Part shown: positions 8,387 through 19,104 of the stretch, piece after piece
How the letters are laid out: each line of letters opens with the position of its first letter
How positions within the stretch are numbered: the first letter of the stretch is position 1
Source: Phymatolithon calcareum
Taxonomy: Eukaryota > Rhodophyta > Florideophyceae > Hapalidiales
Assembly (NCBI GenBank): GCA_977006965.1
Contig: OZ345355.1
Coordinates: 124,001 to 188,000, forward strand
Direction: 5' to 3'
Length of the DNA stretch: 64,000 nucleotides
Notes under the pieces: model-generated
What the model was told of the DNA's origin: nothing
The model's input: only the letters and a program-made list of their open reading frames with translations
Database searches by the model: none
Program-made: the position numbers and the translations under genes

Positions 8387-10894
8387 TTAATGGCGGATAA
8401 TCCACTGCTCAGGCTCGACGCGGAGATATCCAGTAGAGACCACGGACTGAAGGGCTGCTTGTGACATGGACTTTGTCAGTCCATCGGCCATGTTGTACGA
8501 GCTGCGGACGAAACCGATATCCGAGATGACGTTCTCGCAGAAGCCCTCACGGGCTGCCGCAATGTCTAGCATCATTCGCTTTTCGGACGTGCGTGAGCCC
8601 TTAGAAATGACATCGAAGAGGCTCTTAGAGTCCGTTAGCAGCTGCACGGGGACCTTGCGATTGTACACCGCGCCAATCTCGGCCGCAAGCGTGGATGCTC
8701 GATCGAATAAATCGCTGAACGCGATTACTTCACCGCCCATGGCTGAGCGTACAACGCGCTTGGACTTGTAGGACTTAAAGTCCATCGGGATCGAGTTTCC
8801 GTGCTTATCCACGAGAAAGCAGATGTGACCGAGCTGGGTAGACAGGTCGTGGTTGTTCGCGAAGGAAGCATCCGCGAATCCCACAACGCGAAAGGAGTTC
8901 TTGTCCAGACGGGGTATCTTGAGCGAGAAGCGGGAGTCCACTGCGTACTTCGTGGCCTTGTTGAGCCTGCGGATGAACGCTGCTGGTTCCTTGGAGAGGC
9001 GGTCTTCGGTGACCTGTGCCAGCTGCGATATTTCGAACTGACAGTCCGGGCGAGTGTTGGCGAGCCATGCGAGTCGCATCCGCATCGATCGGAACTGGGT
9101 GAAGGAGGAGTCCGTCGGTAGCCTTTCCAGCTTCTGCAGGTAGAAGTTCTGGTTCTGCTGCAGGACGCCGTCTCCATCACGTTCTAGATGAAATCCGCTG
9201 AAGGTGCACGGCAGAGTCTCATCGTCACCCATCTCGAACTTCCGGTTAGTCTCCCGAGCCATGGCCTTGAAGTCTTCTAACCCCGCGCGAAGTAGATCGT
9301 CGACGTAGCCGCCACTGAGACCGACGAGGTCTCCATCATCGACCTTCTTGTAGAGCGCGGGGTCGGATCTGAAGGGAACCATGCCCAGGTCGTCGCGATG
9401 ACGGGTGTCCAGGGTGCGGTACCAGAGGTCTCCTGAGTCGCAAAGCCCGTAGAGAGGCTTCAAGAGCTTTAAGCACTGGTCTGGGCGAAGCTCGAACTCA
9501 GGGACGGGTCGAGTCACGTAAAGATCCCTGGATAGCGGCTCGGAGGATTGCAGGTAGGCTTGGCGAACGTCGGCGGTCCAGATCTCGAACGAGTGCGCCT
9601 CAGCGAGAGCGAGAAGTAGCCGAATGGACTGCGGCTGGAGTGTCGACGCGTCGTGCACCATCATCTCCTTCATGGGGTCTCGGTGTCCGCCGATGACGTA
9701 GCGTGCCTTGAACTTGACCTTCCCGTCCTCGCTTGACTTTATGGCGAGGACGAATCGGCCGGGGAGGACATTAGCATCGGCCGGAACGTCCTCCTTAAGG
9801 ATGACTTTGAACGTTCCTCTCTCCAAGAGGCCGCGGATCTCCGCGCGCTTTGCTTCGTTCATCTCCATCGTGGAGGCGCGATGGTCAGACGGGTCAATGA
9901 CTTCGGTCAGGCGGATGTCGCAACCCAGTTCTTCCTCCGAGGAGAGCTCGGAAAGGCCCTTGCCGATGTCTTGGAACAAGGAGTGAGCGATGTCCGCCGG
10001 TAGGTAGTATCGCTTCACTTGCGCGACGTTAAAAGGTCGGGCGTTTCCGACGTCGACGTCCTGTACGTAGACGATCTTCTTGTCCGCGTTCATGCCGAGA
10101 ACCGTGAATGGACCGACCCATTCACCGATACGGTTGCTAACGATCTTCTCGCGCCACACAAGAACCTTGTCGCCAGGCTTGTAAGAAGTATCACTCGCTC
10201 GCGGAACAGAATGCTTAAGAGCACGAGAGATGCGGGATTTCGCCATATGCCGCTCCATTTCTGCTCGAGCAGAGTGCAGCATTGCTGCGCGTTCGTCCGC
10301 AGTTGGCCTCTTCTGCGGTGTTTCGGACGGTGTGTACACCTTCGGGTACTCTCCGAAAACCAGAGACGATGGAACGAGGCCTTCCGGGCCGAGGGTGTCG
10401 TTCATCGCCTTGACCGAAAGCTGGAGGAGGAGGTCCTTGTCCGCACGTGGGTAGTCGACGCGCATATTCCGGAACGTCTCTCGGAGCGGTTCGTGGTAGC
10501 GCTCGCCGATGCCGAGGCTAGCATGCGCCTCGGTCCCGGTAGCTTCGGGCTCGACGTTCGAGCGCCTCGCAAGCGAGATGAAGGGCTCGCTCCTGCCGAA
10601 CTGGCTTCCCTGGTCGACAAGGATGCGATTCGGGAGGCCAGTGTATACCGTTGCCCAGCACCTCAGCAGCGCATCCCAGATCGCGCTAGTGCTCACGCTC
10701 GGAAGGAAACGAGCTGCTGAGAACCGCGTGGCTTCATCAACGATATGTAGCACGGGCATCGTCTCAATGTACATGATGTCCATGAGGATGCGTTCGTTGA
10801 AGCGCGCGTTCTCGGTGCCAAGTGAAACACGGAAGCGAACAGGAGCTGAAAGGATGCGTTGACAGGGATCGCATCGTCGCGAGATCTCTTCCAA
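8387..10894 (-). CDS. Copia integrase-reverse transcriptase-RNase H
   Basis: 835-codon frame counted from an in-frame TTG; the frame stays open upstream to about 10.95 kb, where a frameshift separates it from the His part of the integrase zinc finger (FHPSARKLYNLI in the preceding frame; C-D-P-C in this one). The first ~190 residues are the integrase core, with the acidic triad visible as D in ILMDIMYI, D in LVDQGSQF and E in GIGERYH. The RT spans about residues 390-640: catalytic D in TADVRQAYLQS, the copia LKPLYGL block, and the YVDD box in GGYVDDLL. RNase H follows with GFADASF, MGGEV and LLTDSKSLFDVI, ending in the NMADGLTK signature usual at copia C-termini. All catalytic residues looked for are present, so this part may still be functional although gag is not. 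Confidence 0.93.
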   Translation of the reverse strand: MEEISRRCDPCQRILSAPVRFRVSLGTENARFNERILMDIMYIETMPVLHIVDEATRFSAARFLPSVSTSAIWDALLRCWATVYTGLPNRILVDQGSQFGRSEPFISLARRSNVEPEATGTEAHASLGIGERYHEPLRETFRNMRVDYPRADKDLLLQLSVKAMNDTLGPEGLVPSSLVFGEYPKVYTPSETPQKRPTADERAAMLHSARAEMERHMAKSRISRALKHSVPRASDTSYKPGDKVLVWREKIVSNRIGEWVGPFTVLGMNADKKIVYVQDVDVGNARPFNVAQVKRYYLPADIAHSLFQDIGKGLSELSSEEELGCDIRLTEVIDPSDHRASTMEMNEAKRAEIRGLLERGTFKVILKEDVPADANVLPGRFVLAIKSSEDGKVKFKARYVIGGHRDPMKEMMVHDASTLQPQSIRLLLALAEAHSFEIWTADVRQAYLQSSEPLSRDLYVTRPVPEFELRPDQCLKLLKPLYGLCDSGDLWYRTLDTRHRDDLGMVPFRSDPALYKKVDDGDLVGLSGGYVDDLLRAGLEDFKAMARETNRKFEMGDDETLPCTFSGFHLERDGDGVLQQNQNFYLQKLERLPTDSSFTQFRSMRMRLAWLANTRPDCQFEISQLAQVTEDRLSKEPAAFIRRLNKATKYAVDSRFSLKIPRLDKNSFRVVGFADASFANNHDLSTQLGHICFLVDKHGNSIPMDFKSYKSKRVVRSAMGGEVIAFSDLFDRASTLAAEIGAVYNRKVPVQLLTDSKSLFDVISKGSRTSEKRMMLDIAAAREGFCENVISDIGFVRSSYNMADGLTKSMSQAALQSVVSTGYLRVEPEQWIIRH

Positions 10895-11099
10895 GATCTT
10901 GAGCGTATCGGATGTAGCTTGCTCCGGTCGCGCTTTGGATCAGGTTGTAGAGCTTTCTAGCCGAGGGGTGGAAGAACTGCCTCTGTAGTTTCTGCAGTTG
11001 CGCACGGGTGAAGTAGCTTGAGGTCGGTTTCTGGATCGATGTGTAGACATGGCTGCTCGGGGAGCGAGTCAATGGCATAGACCACTCGTCGATGTAGCC

Positions 11100-11870
11100 G
11101 ATCTTCCCAGAACCAAGCTCAACAGACGAACGTCGCGCAAGGCGGTTGAACACTGTGTCTGCAACGAGGCCTTCACGGTCGAGCACGTCCATCCCGAGTA
11201 AGGCAGGCACATCCGCTTGGACGATGTCGAAGTCGACAAGGATGTCCGCGATTCCAGATGGAGTTGCGAGCGGCAATTGGATTATGCACATCGATGAAAA
11301 GGTCTCATCGCCGAACCGGAAACGACTTGGGCTCCTTCTCAAATGGTACTTGCGTATTCCCAGCTCTGTCAATATTCAGTGCATCTCCCGTTTCTCACAG
11401 ACGGATTTCGGGGCACCATGTCAATGCAGAATCCAAGAGGGCGCTTCCGGCTGTACTCCTTTCGTAGCTCTGCCGCAAAAATTCCAGGGCAGTCGACGTT
11501 CTGCCAAGGAGGCTTCCGAGTCGGTCGCAGAGAGTGGCGCCCACAAGGATGGGTTGGTCGGCGATGCGGGGTTTCTGAAGACCCACACCGCCTTAATAAA
11601 AACCCTTCGTGTTCATGGCGGTCTCAATCGAGCTCTTGGCGATGTAAGCATCCATCACGTCGGTAGGGGTCTCATCGTCGGCCTCATTGAGATCCGCAGC
11701 TGCCAGCGCATTATCGAGCTGCAGTAGACTGTCCTCAGCAAAGTTCGTGGCAGTTGGGGATGGTTCTCCCTCCGACGCGGGACAGTCCTCTGGGGGCTGC
11801 GGGAATCTCGATATTTCCCGCTTGCGAACGAAACCCAAATGGTAGAAGGCAAAGGGATTTCAACAGCGCT
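11100..11870 (-). pseudogene. Copia aspartic protease region, frameshifted
   Basis: Sequence upstream of integrase is spread over three minus frames. LLDSALTWCP resembles the retropepsin active-site strand with D-S-A in place of D-S/T-G, and about 60 residues later in another frame ALLGMDVLD matches the conserved C-terminal ALLG-D block of retropepsins. The frame breaks mean no continuous protease can be made. Assignment rests on order and these two motifs. Confidence 0.6.
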
Positions 11871-11899
11871 GAAGTATTGAATGCAGAAAGCCTGCTTCC

Positions 11900-12790
11900 A
11901 TTTTTTCCATTTCAATAACTAAGACGGAATGTAAGCTGCTTCACATAATATAAATTTTTATGAAATGCTGTGTTTTTCAAACGAAACGGTTTCGGGAACA
12001 TGATTTTGAATGATAATTTACATAAACTATAACGCATTGAAAGGCGACAGCTTCCGTGACAGAAAATGTCATTGGGGGATCAAATGTTATCCCGTGATAA
12101 AAATACTATCCCGGGATAAAATTATTATCCCGGGATAAAAATATTATCTCGAGATAATTCTGCTATCTCGTCACAGCTAATTTTACAAACTTTACAGTGC
12201 TCCACCGCCAAATCTACTACCAGTCATCCAATCACATTTACATATTTGAAAAGATGACGTTTCCAGGATTCTGACGCAATTTGTTTCATAAAAATAGCAT
12301 GTGGAGAAATGCAAAATGCGCGCAGCGGGATAAGCAAAAACAGGCCAGGAACGGCGATTTTTAGAATTTTCAAGGACGGGCATATCTGTCCATCGTAATT
12401 ATTTCCCACTATTTTCTTCCCCAATAGTGAGATTAAGCGCCTCTTAATCCTCAATCTGTTTTATGGGTCCGATTGAGCTCGAATACATGTAAAATCCCGC
12501 CGCCGAAAATACGCTATAGCGTATATCCCGCGGGATAAATGTGTAGCAAGGGATAACATATTGCAAATCTCTCTAAAGGCGGCTCTCGGAGTCATGTGAA
12601 CGAATCTTTGCACAGTCAAGCTCACAATTCACATATCACAAGATCTGTATCGCAAGGGCCCAACTCTTCTCATCTTCTTCGAAGTTATGTGACAGCATCA
12701 TGATCCACGTCCTTACAAACCCTCCAATTGTATGATATGCTACAAATGCCACGAAAGGGGATGATCCAATCTAATATGAAACGGATTATT
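11900..12790. other. AT-rich insert between gag and protease
   Basis: About 0.9 kb of AT-rich, non-coding sequence interrupts the gag-pol region of the copia element. Its base composition differs from both flanks. It contains a cluster of tatcccgggata-type palindromes and a candidate TIR unit (12086-12557). I interpret it as a later insertion of another, probably non-autonomous, element. The outer insertion boundaries and a target-site duplication could not be fixed by eye. Confidence 0.5.
12086..12557. repeat. Candidate MITE with gttatccc termini
   Basis: Begins gttatcccgtg and ends caagggataac, inverted repeats of 11 bp with one mismatch. The left part holds serial palindromes (tatcccgggata twice, tatctcgagata) spaced by AT-rich linkers, and the right end has another (tatcccgcgggata). 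About 470 bp long, no coding capacity, no clear target duplication. Confidence 0.35.
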
Positions 12791-12814
12791 GTGCTATATT
12801 TTGATATTCACAGT

Positions 12815-14667
12815 TCAGGGGACAGAAAGGGGTAGTAGGTCGTCTATGATAACATGCCTGCTGACACTTTGTCTGTCCGTATTATATGGCGAGTTTCCCG
12901 CAGCCCCCTGCGGCTGCGACGTGGGCGTCCTCCACAATGCCGAGGAGCAAGTCACGAACGATGTGAATTTGAGAGTGCCCTTGACGGACTCGATTGCGCA
13001 CGTAGCTGCGGACGGCGCCTGCGGCGCATACGTGGCCAGGGGTCCAATCTGACGAACCACACTTGAAACATTCGTTCCTGCGGCGGGCGTCTTCGAACTC
13101 AACGGAGTTGCGCTCATTGCGACGACGGAAGCGCTGCTTTGCCGGAGCCCTGGGAGTGAATCGGGGGCATGTTTGCGTACGTTGCGAGGATGTCGACCGT
13201 AGCGCTGGAAGAAATCTTCAGACGCGTCATCATCAGCGGGAGTCTCCGCTACACGCGTAGCGTAGGATGTGCTTCTAGACTTCAACTCTTCCGAGAGTTG
13301 AAGGCTTTCGTGCAGCGCGGTGACAAATCCGTGAAACTTGTAACGATGAGTTACAATGTTCCGGATAGGAGCAATAGCCCACTCGTGGTTGATGACAGCG
13401 CTGCGCAAGTATCGCGTCTTGTTCTCATCGGAGCGAAAACCCACGGGACAGTGCGGAGTGAGACGCTCAATCAGGTCGACCATCTTATTAAGACCAGCAG
13501 ACTCAGTAGAGATGGAGTGCTCCACCATGATAGAGTCCAGCTTCAGCCCTTCAAGTCTGGATTGGACCTGAAGCTGACGAGAGTCGCTGTCGTACTCCTT
13601 GCGCATCATGCCAGCCACCTGGGCGTACGACATACCACTCACGAAGTGGCTGTGCAGGAAGGTCCGGGCAGGGCCATCTAAGGAGTTGACGAAGTACTCT
13701 GCGGTCTGGTTCGGAGTGAGACGGTGCTGACGAGCGCATGTCTCGTAGTCCCTGAGATGATGCTCGATGGAGGTAGAGAGGTCTCCAGTGAACTTCGAGG
13801 AAGCGAAGGACTGGCCAATGTAGTTGGCCTTGCGCGTATCCTCCTGAGCTGCCGACGTAGAGACTTGACGCTCTCTGTGCATCGGTATCATCTGTTGGGG
13901 TGGAGTCGTCGGTGATGCTGCGCTTTCGAAGGTCCGACCCAGGCTCTGCATCGGGACAGGCTGAAAGCTCGGGATCTGTTCGGTGGAAGCGGCTTGAGCG
14001 ACCGGCGGAGCTACAGGGGTAGTCTCCATAGCCGGAGGACGACGGGGTGCTGTGCTCCTTGAAGCGGCTCCAGATGACCCGGGATCGCGTTGTGATGCTG
14101 CTCCTTGCGTTGCAGCCGAGCGAGTCCCGCGTGCGGAGAAGGAGCGAGCGTCTTTGAACTTGTTGATGACATCGCGCGCCTCCTCCGGACCTATGCCTAA
14201 CAGGTAGGCGAACCAAATCTGATTTTGGATTCCCTTATGCTCCTTCTCGTAGTCAGAGAGGATAAGGTTGTCCATAAAAGCAGCATCGATTTCACAAAAT
14301 CCGTAGAGCTCGGCGACAGCAGACAGCACCTTGATCGGATACATCGGGCGACCGAAGTAGTCCTCGGAAAGATATGAGATGCAGCTGGGAGCAAGTCGGA
14401 CATCAGTTCACAGACTTCCATAGGGTCCGGCATCGTGGCTGGTGTCGTTGCTTGGCTGTTCGGGATCGAGAAGGCAAGGAGGATTTCCCTCGCAATTCCA
14501 AGGTACTTCCGGAAGAAGTCGTCCTCTTCGGAGATCATCCCAGCCATTTTCTGTACCTTGCCGTAACGCTGGGCTGCCTGTGCCTTGGTTAAGACAGCAG
14601 GTTCATCGGGCGTACGGTGAGGACCGGGTGCAGCACCAGCGGCGGCGGGTGCTCCAGGGTCTGCCAT
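12815..14667 (-). pseudogene. Copia gag, frameshifted
   Basis: Starts at the ATG at 14667, 61 bp inside the 5' LTR, with an Ala/Pro-rich leader. The frame shifts near 14.3 kb into a 509-codon frame with gag-like composition (dispersed helices, Gln/Ser/Pro-rich linker). Near 13.05 kb a third frame reads C-F-K-C followed by H-V-C, a variant nucleocapsid zinc knuckle with longer C-to-H spacing than the usual C-x2-C-x4-H-x4-C. At least two frameshifts are needed to connect the parts, so gag is inactive in this copy. Confidence 0.75.
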
Positions 14668-14728
14668 TGTGCAGTACTGCGGTTTTCGGGAACGGTGGGT
14701 AGCGCAAAGTAGACCTACGAATCCGGAT

Positions 14729-15075
14729 TGTCGTCACAGGCCCGTTTGCGCCTCGCACGGCGCTGTCCTCTGTACAATCAGAGGGCGGGAGTGGCTGCGC
14801 GGTCCGTTCCAAAAAAAAGGGGGAAAGGGGGTGTAGTGTTTGCAGAGGCCGATGCCTCTGCGCGGGGTGAGAATGCGCGCAAGCCGAGCTTGTGCTGTAG
14901 ACTAGACCTTTTAGCAAGTGCCAATCTTTACAACATTCTAGCCCAGGCAAAGTAGCGAGGGACAACTAAATCTATCTTAAGGTATCTAGCGTGTATGATA
15001 GGACGCACCTCCGCAGCTCACATACCGCTGGGGTTTGTGGCTGCACGCCCATGTATGACAACGAATGACTCGACA
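14729..15075 (-). repeat. 5' LTR of copia element
   Basis: Partner of 6117-6464. Transcription and gag lie to its left. The sequence just inside the LTR (atccggattcgtagg on the minus strand) is the candidate primer-binding site, but it lacks the TGG expected for a 3'-CCA tRNA primer, so the primer is undetermined. Confidence 0.92.
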
Positions 15076-15080
15076 CTGAT

Positions 15081-15790
15081 CTCTACTGCCGCACAGTGTC
15101 CCGTCAGACACTCCTTGTATGATACTTTAGCCAAATTATCAGACGAACGAGCAGTATTCAAAGGTCTTCCGGTTTCGGAAGATTGGGAACGCTTACAGGC
15201 GCCGTGCGGACCTCGATCGCGTACTTTACTGTACACTCGTTCTCCGTCAGCTGATGAGTCTGCGGTGCGAGATATTCACCTACTGTACTGTCCAATATGA
15301 TATCATAGGGCGTGAAGAAATGTGGGCTCGATGCAACCACCGCCCCCCGAATCGACCAGGGTATGATAGTGTGCAAAATGAGAGACAGATGACGCCCTAG
15401 TTGAAGCGTTTGCCTAAAACGCTCGCCCCGATACCTTACACGCATACTCAAATCGCTGTTTGCGACGATCAGCATCAAAGATGAAGGTCTTGTTGCGTCA
15501 CAGAACTGTACAGTAATATTAAAGAAAGAGATGGACTTATTTGAATTATAAATTTATTCGTTACTGTACGGTACAGTAATTCGCCCTCAAGGAAGGACCG
15601 TGGGCTGCAATGAAGGACTAGCAATACTTCGTTCTCGTGCTTGTTTACAGCCCACTGCATTTTAGTATTCGTAACGGGAATGCAGTCTCTCCAGAGCAGC
15701 TGCTGTTTCAAACTGGTCTGAAACAAATTTTTGTCCCTTGTAATACAGTACTGTACCTTGCTTCAAATGAGAGGCATAGTAAAGATGACC
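15081..15790. other. Spacer between two copia elements
   Basis: No gene. It contains several copies of TACTGTA/TACAGTA (for example ttactgtacggtacagtaa near 15562). Confidence 0.5.
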
Positions 15791-16198
15791 TGAAAAGCCT
15801 TAAATGAAATGAATGGACATGCGGCTAAACAGCCGATGCAAAAGGAACAACACAAATGGTTGTGAAGAAAGAAATGTAAGTGTATTGATGATTGTTCTTA
15901 TTGTCTTCCTCTGTCTATCGGTCGATTGCGGCGTGCTATATACTGATCCGACGCACAATCTATGCCTCTGTTCTGGACGAGAGTGTGTGTTCCAGCAACT
16001 CAGGAACAGAAGGCCTAAAAGAGGAAACGAGAGAACCAAATGCGCGCGGAATGTGAACCGGCGCGCAGTTGTTGCTGAATCGGGATGACCGGCGCGAGAA
16101 TGCGCGCGGGATTGCATCCAGCCGGCGAGTGATACCAAATAGGGGATCACTTTGGTTGGAGCTTGTTTTAGATGACGCGCGATATGCAGCGCGTAACA
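15791..16198 (-). repeat. 3' LTR of deleted copia element
   Basis: 408 bp, TG...CA on the minus strand. It matches 18697-19104 with a single difference (gaatggac versus gaagggac). Confidence 0.93.
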
Positions 16199-16710
16199 CT
16201 CCCTCTACTTTTTTTTAAGACTTTGGAGGTGCCTTCTTCATTCCGTCGTATTAAGCACTGCTCAACATCGAAGTCAGCTTTTCCTTCGGATATCACGTAT
16301 GACAGTGTACTGCAGTTTCCGATCTTCGTGAAAGCGTCTGCGGGGTTGTTGTGTGTACGAACGAATCCGACGTCTGATAATGAGTACTCATCGTATGCAT
16401 CTCGAACCACCTTGATATCGATCATCAGTCGTTTTTCCAAAGTGCTGGAGCTCTTTGTAATAACGTCAAAGAGACTTTTTGAATCTGTCAACATTTGCAG
16501 TGGGATGTAACAGCCTAGCGCGGTTTGAAAATCATGCTTCATCGTAAACGTGTAGTAGAATGCGTCGGAAAAGACGTATACTTCTGCGCCGAGGACGGAT
16601 CTTGTGACGTGATGTGTAATGCAGAACGTTGCAATTTCCGTGCTTGTCACAGAGGAGGACGATGCATCCCAGCTGCGACGAGAGGTCCTCGTTCTTTGCA
16701 AAGGATGCAT
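16168..16710 (-). pseudogene. RNase H tail of deleted copia element
   Basis: Out of frame with the preceding 708-codon ORF. It contains LGAEVYVFSDA, MLTDSKSLFDVI and the terminal NPADAFTK block, all diagnostic of a copia RNase H C-terminus and alignable with the larger element at 8.4-8.8 kb. The single frameshift separating it from the upstream frame lies near 16.64 kb. The end of the frame runs into the 3' LTR. Confidence 0.8.
16199..16217 (-). other. Polypurine tract of deleted copia element
   Basis: The minus strand shows a run of A followed by agtagagggag directly before TGTTAC of the 3' LTR. Confidence 0.85.
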
Positions 16711-18658
16711 CTGAAAACACTCGAAGATGAAGGGAGTCTTTGTCGAGTTGTTTCATCATCAGTCCAACATCGATAGTATATTTTAGATGACGCACTGATT
16801 TGTTGAACTGCTTGATGTCTTTCAAGTCGAAGAGAGCTTCAGGCACTTGAGCCATCATGTTTGCATCAGCGGGTACTTCATCTTTCAGTAGTACTTTCCA
16901 AGTGCTGTGCCGTATAATGTTTGCGATCTCTTTTTTGCGCACAGCATCGGCGGAGATCGCACGAGGGTTCTTAGGAAGGGTAACCTTGGCGATGTATACT
17001 TTGTAAGATTGTGCTCGGGGACGAGCTGGGCGGGAGATAATCTTCTCAAGTGTGGAGTGCAGGATACCTAGTTGTTGATCACCGTTGATGATTTGGTGAA
17101 ATTCCCAAGCGAGTTGGGCTTGTTGCAAGCAATGTTGTACCTCCTTCTCATAGGTGAGCACAGTAACTTGTTTACGATCGACACGAAGCACTGGATACGG
17201 TCCCACGTAGCTCTTATCGATTTCTCGAGGTACGCGCACTTGATCTCCAGGCCGAACGATAAGGTCACAATTTCGTGGTATATCAGAGCGTGGTGCCTTA
17301 CGAACACGAAGTTCCGCGGATACGGTTGCGTTTTCGGCACGTTCTGCGTGCAAGATCAGTATGCGCTCGCGCTGTGTTGGCAACTTCGTTTTAACTGCAG
17401 TAAAACGTGGCATAGTACAGAAAACAGGTGGAGACGGTATTAGACCCTCTCGATCTACGGTGCCATTCATGGCCTTGATCGAAAGGTGAAGCGCAATTTC
17501 GTGGTGAATCCCCCGTGATTTGCGCATAATCTTCTTAACGATCTGCCTTAATGGATAGCGGTACCTTTCCCCTGAGCCTAGAGAAACGTAGCTCTCGACT
17601 CCAAGAACCGGGATGTGAGTCCCAATCATATTACACAGTCGTTCACAACGGTGCATAGCCTGCTTCTTACTGCTTATGCTCTGCTTGCGCATGGGTTTGT
17701 TGCGCGTCCGCTTGAAGAACGATGCTTTTCGAGCGGCCATTCGTGCAACATCGAGTGGTGCTTTACATTTGGTGACCTGATGACTCTTGTCTCCACGATT
17801 CCAGCATGATCGGTCTCGATCAGACCCTGGGAACGGCACACCTGCAGACTCTTTTGTAAATCGAGGATGCGGGACGGGGTGCGTTTGGCATGCATTTGCC
17901 ATGTGGTTGGGTCGGAGATGAGAATCATGGGCCAGGTGTGTTGACTGTGGCGTTCGCGCGATTGCTATCACGTGCGGGCGTTGAGCTAGATCCCGCTGCA
18001 GTTGAGTGGCCTGCTGTTGCTGGAGCTGTAAAGCATGTAGCTGTTGCTTACGGGTGCGTTCCCGCTGCAGTTGAGTGGCCTGCTGTTGCTGGAGCTGTAA
18101 AGCATGTAGCTGTTGCTTATGGGTGCGTTCCCGCTGCAGTTGAGTGTGAGCCTGCAGCTGCTGATGTAGCTGTTGCTCATGGGCGTGTTGTATCTGCTCA
18201 TGGGCGCGTTGCATCTGTTCATGGATGTGTTGCAGCTGTCGCTCATGGGCGAGTTGCATCTCCAGTAGCTGAGTTCGGAGCGCCTGTACCTGGTGTGGGG
18301 ATGGAATGGGCTGTTCGGCTTGAGTGGGTCCATACCCCGTATCGTACGGAAAATAAGCCGAAGTTGTGGGCTGATAGGCGTTCGGTCCTGCGGGTACTGT
18401 GGGCAAATTGGAGAATTGGCCATAAGAAGTCGCGGGTGAAGATGATACTGTTGGGTGAATGTTACTTGACCATGGCGGAGGTTTTCCGCTCATTGGGTCA
18501 GGAGGACGGAGGTAAAAATTTTGGAGCGGGGTCTGAGTCGAATTATACTGACTCGTACCGGCGGTCGCAGGGCCGAGGTTCCGATTTGTCATGGTTGAAA
18601 AATTAGAGTACCATGTACGATCAATCGCGGTAGCTTCGTCCATGGTGGTAAATGCCAT
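16532..18658 (-). pseudogene. Fused gag-pol remnant, in-frame deletions
   Basis: 708-codon open frame. The N-terminal ~260 residues are Pro/Gln/His-rich and gag-like, including Gln-rich repeats encoded by 69-bp tandem units. A zinc knuckle follows, but its second Cys is Arg (C-W-N-R, then H and C). The frame then jumps to the integrase C-terminal part (GSGERY), the linker and the early RT region (DEVPADAN), then directly to the post-catalytic RT region and the first RNase H block (FSDASFAKN). Compared with the larger element, the protease, the D and D of the integrase triad and the YVDD region are missing, yet the frame is kept across both deletions. A translated product would have no polymerase or integrase activity. 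Confidence 0.82.
17992..18146. repeat. 69-bp tandem repeat, 2.2 copies
   Basis: Two adjacent 69-bp units differing by one base, plus a 17-bp partial third. On the minus strand each encodes a Gln-rich segment rich in HALQLQQQQ, so the array lengthens the gag-like domain of the deleted copia element in frame. Confidence 0.85.
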
Positions 18659-18696
18659 GTTTCGAAAGCTTTGCAGCTTTGATTCCGGAATGTGGC

Positions 18697-19104
18697 TGAA
18701 AAGCCTTAAATGAAATGAAGGGACATGCGGCTAAACAGCCGATGCAAAAGGAACAACACAAATGGTTGTGAAGAAAGAAATGTAAGTGTATTGATGATTG
18801 TTCTTATTGTCTTCCTCTGTCTATCGGTCGATTGCGGCGTGCTATATACTGATCCGACGCACAATCTATGCCTCTGTTCTGGACGAGAGTGTGTGTTCCA
18901 GCAACTCAGGAACAGAAGGCCTAAAAGAGGAAACGAGAGAACCAAATGCGCGCGGAATGTGAACCGGCGCGCAGTTGTTGCTGAATCGGGATGACCGGCG
19001 CGAGAATGCGCGCGGGATTGCATCCAGCCGGCGAGTGATACCAAATAGGGGATCACTTTGGTTGGAGCTTGTTTTAGATGACGCGCGATATGCAGCGCGT
19101 AACA
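18697..19104 (-). repeat. 5' LTR of deleted copia element
   Basis: Partner of 15791-16198. The fused ORF starts about 40 bp inside it. Confidence 0.93.

Larger units (their letters stand above)
6117..15075 (-). mobile_element. Ty1/copia LTR retrotransposon, 9 kb, with cargo
   Basis: Complete element by structure. LTRs lie at 6117-6464 and 14729-15075, with TG...CA ends extended to TGTCG...CGACA. The 5-bp direct repeat ctgat at 6112-6116 and 15076-15080 is the target-site duplication. Transcription runs right to left: gag starts about 60 bp inside the 5' LTR, then protease, integrase, reverse transcriptase and RNase H, the copia order. The LTRs differ by about eight substitutions and one indel, so the insertion is not very recent. 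Gag and protease are broken by frameshifts, whereas the integrase-RT-RNase H frame stays open for 835 codons. Two unusual segments are an AT-rich ~0.9-kb insert between gag and protease (11.9-12.8 kb) and a GC-rich ~1.6-kb region between pol and the 3' LTR (6.5-8.15 kb). Confidence 0.93.
15791..19104 (-). mobile_element. Internally deleted copia element, nearly identical LTRs
   Basis: 3.3-kb element bounded by two 408-bp LTRs (15791-16198 and 18697-19104), identical at all but one position by eye, with TGTTAC...TTTTCA ends on the minus strand. A clean polypurine tract precedes the 3' LTR. The interior encodes gag-like and pol fragments but lacks protease, the integrase N-terminal half and the RT active-site region. 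The flanks are tgacc on the left and ttctt on the right, so there is no matching target duplication. The right flank belongs to the repeat family of the 4.2-5.0-kb array. The copy is recent and must have been mobilised by proteins supplied in trans. Confidence 0.92.

Noticed and set aside
8725-9180. Alternate-frame ORFs within copia pol, both strands
   Set aside because: Shadows of the intact 835-codon pol frame.
17992-18146. Regular direct repeats resembling a small CRISPR array
   Set aside because: Units are contiguous without spacers and encode a Gln-rich protein repeat inside a retrotransposon; the genome is eukaryotic.
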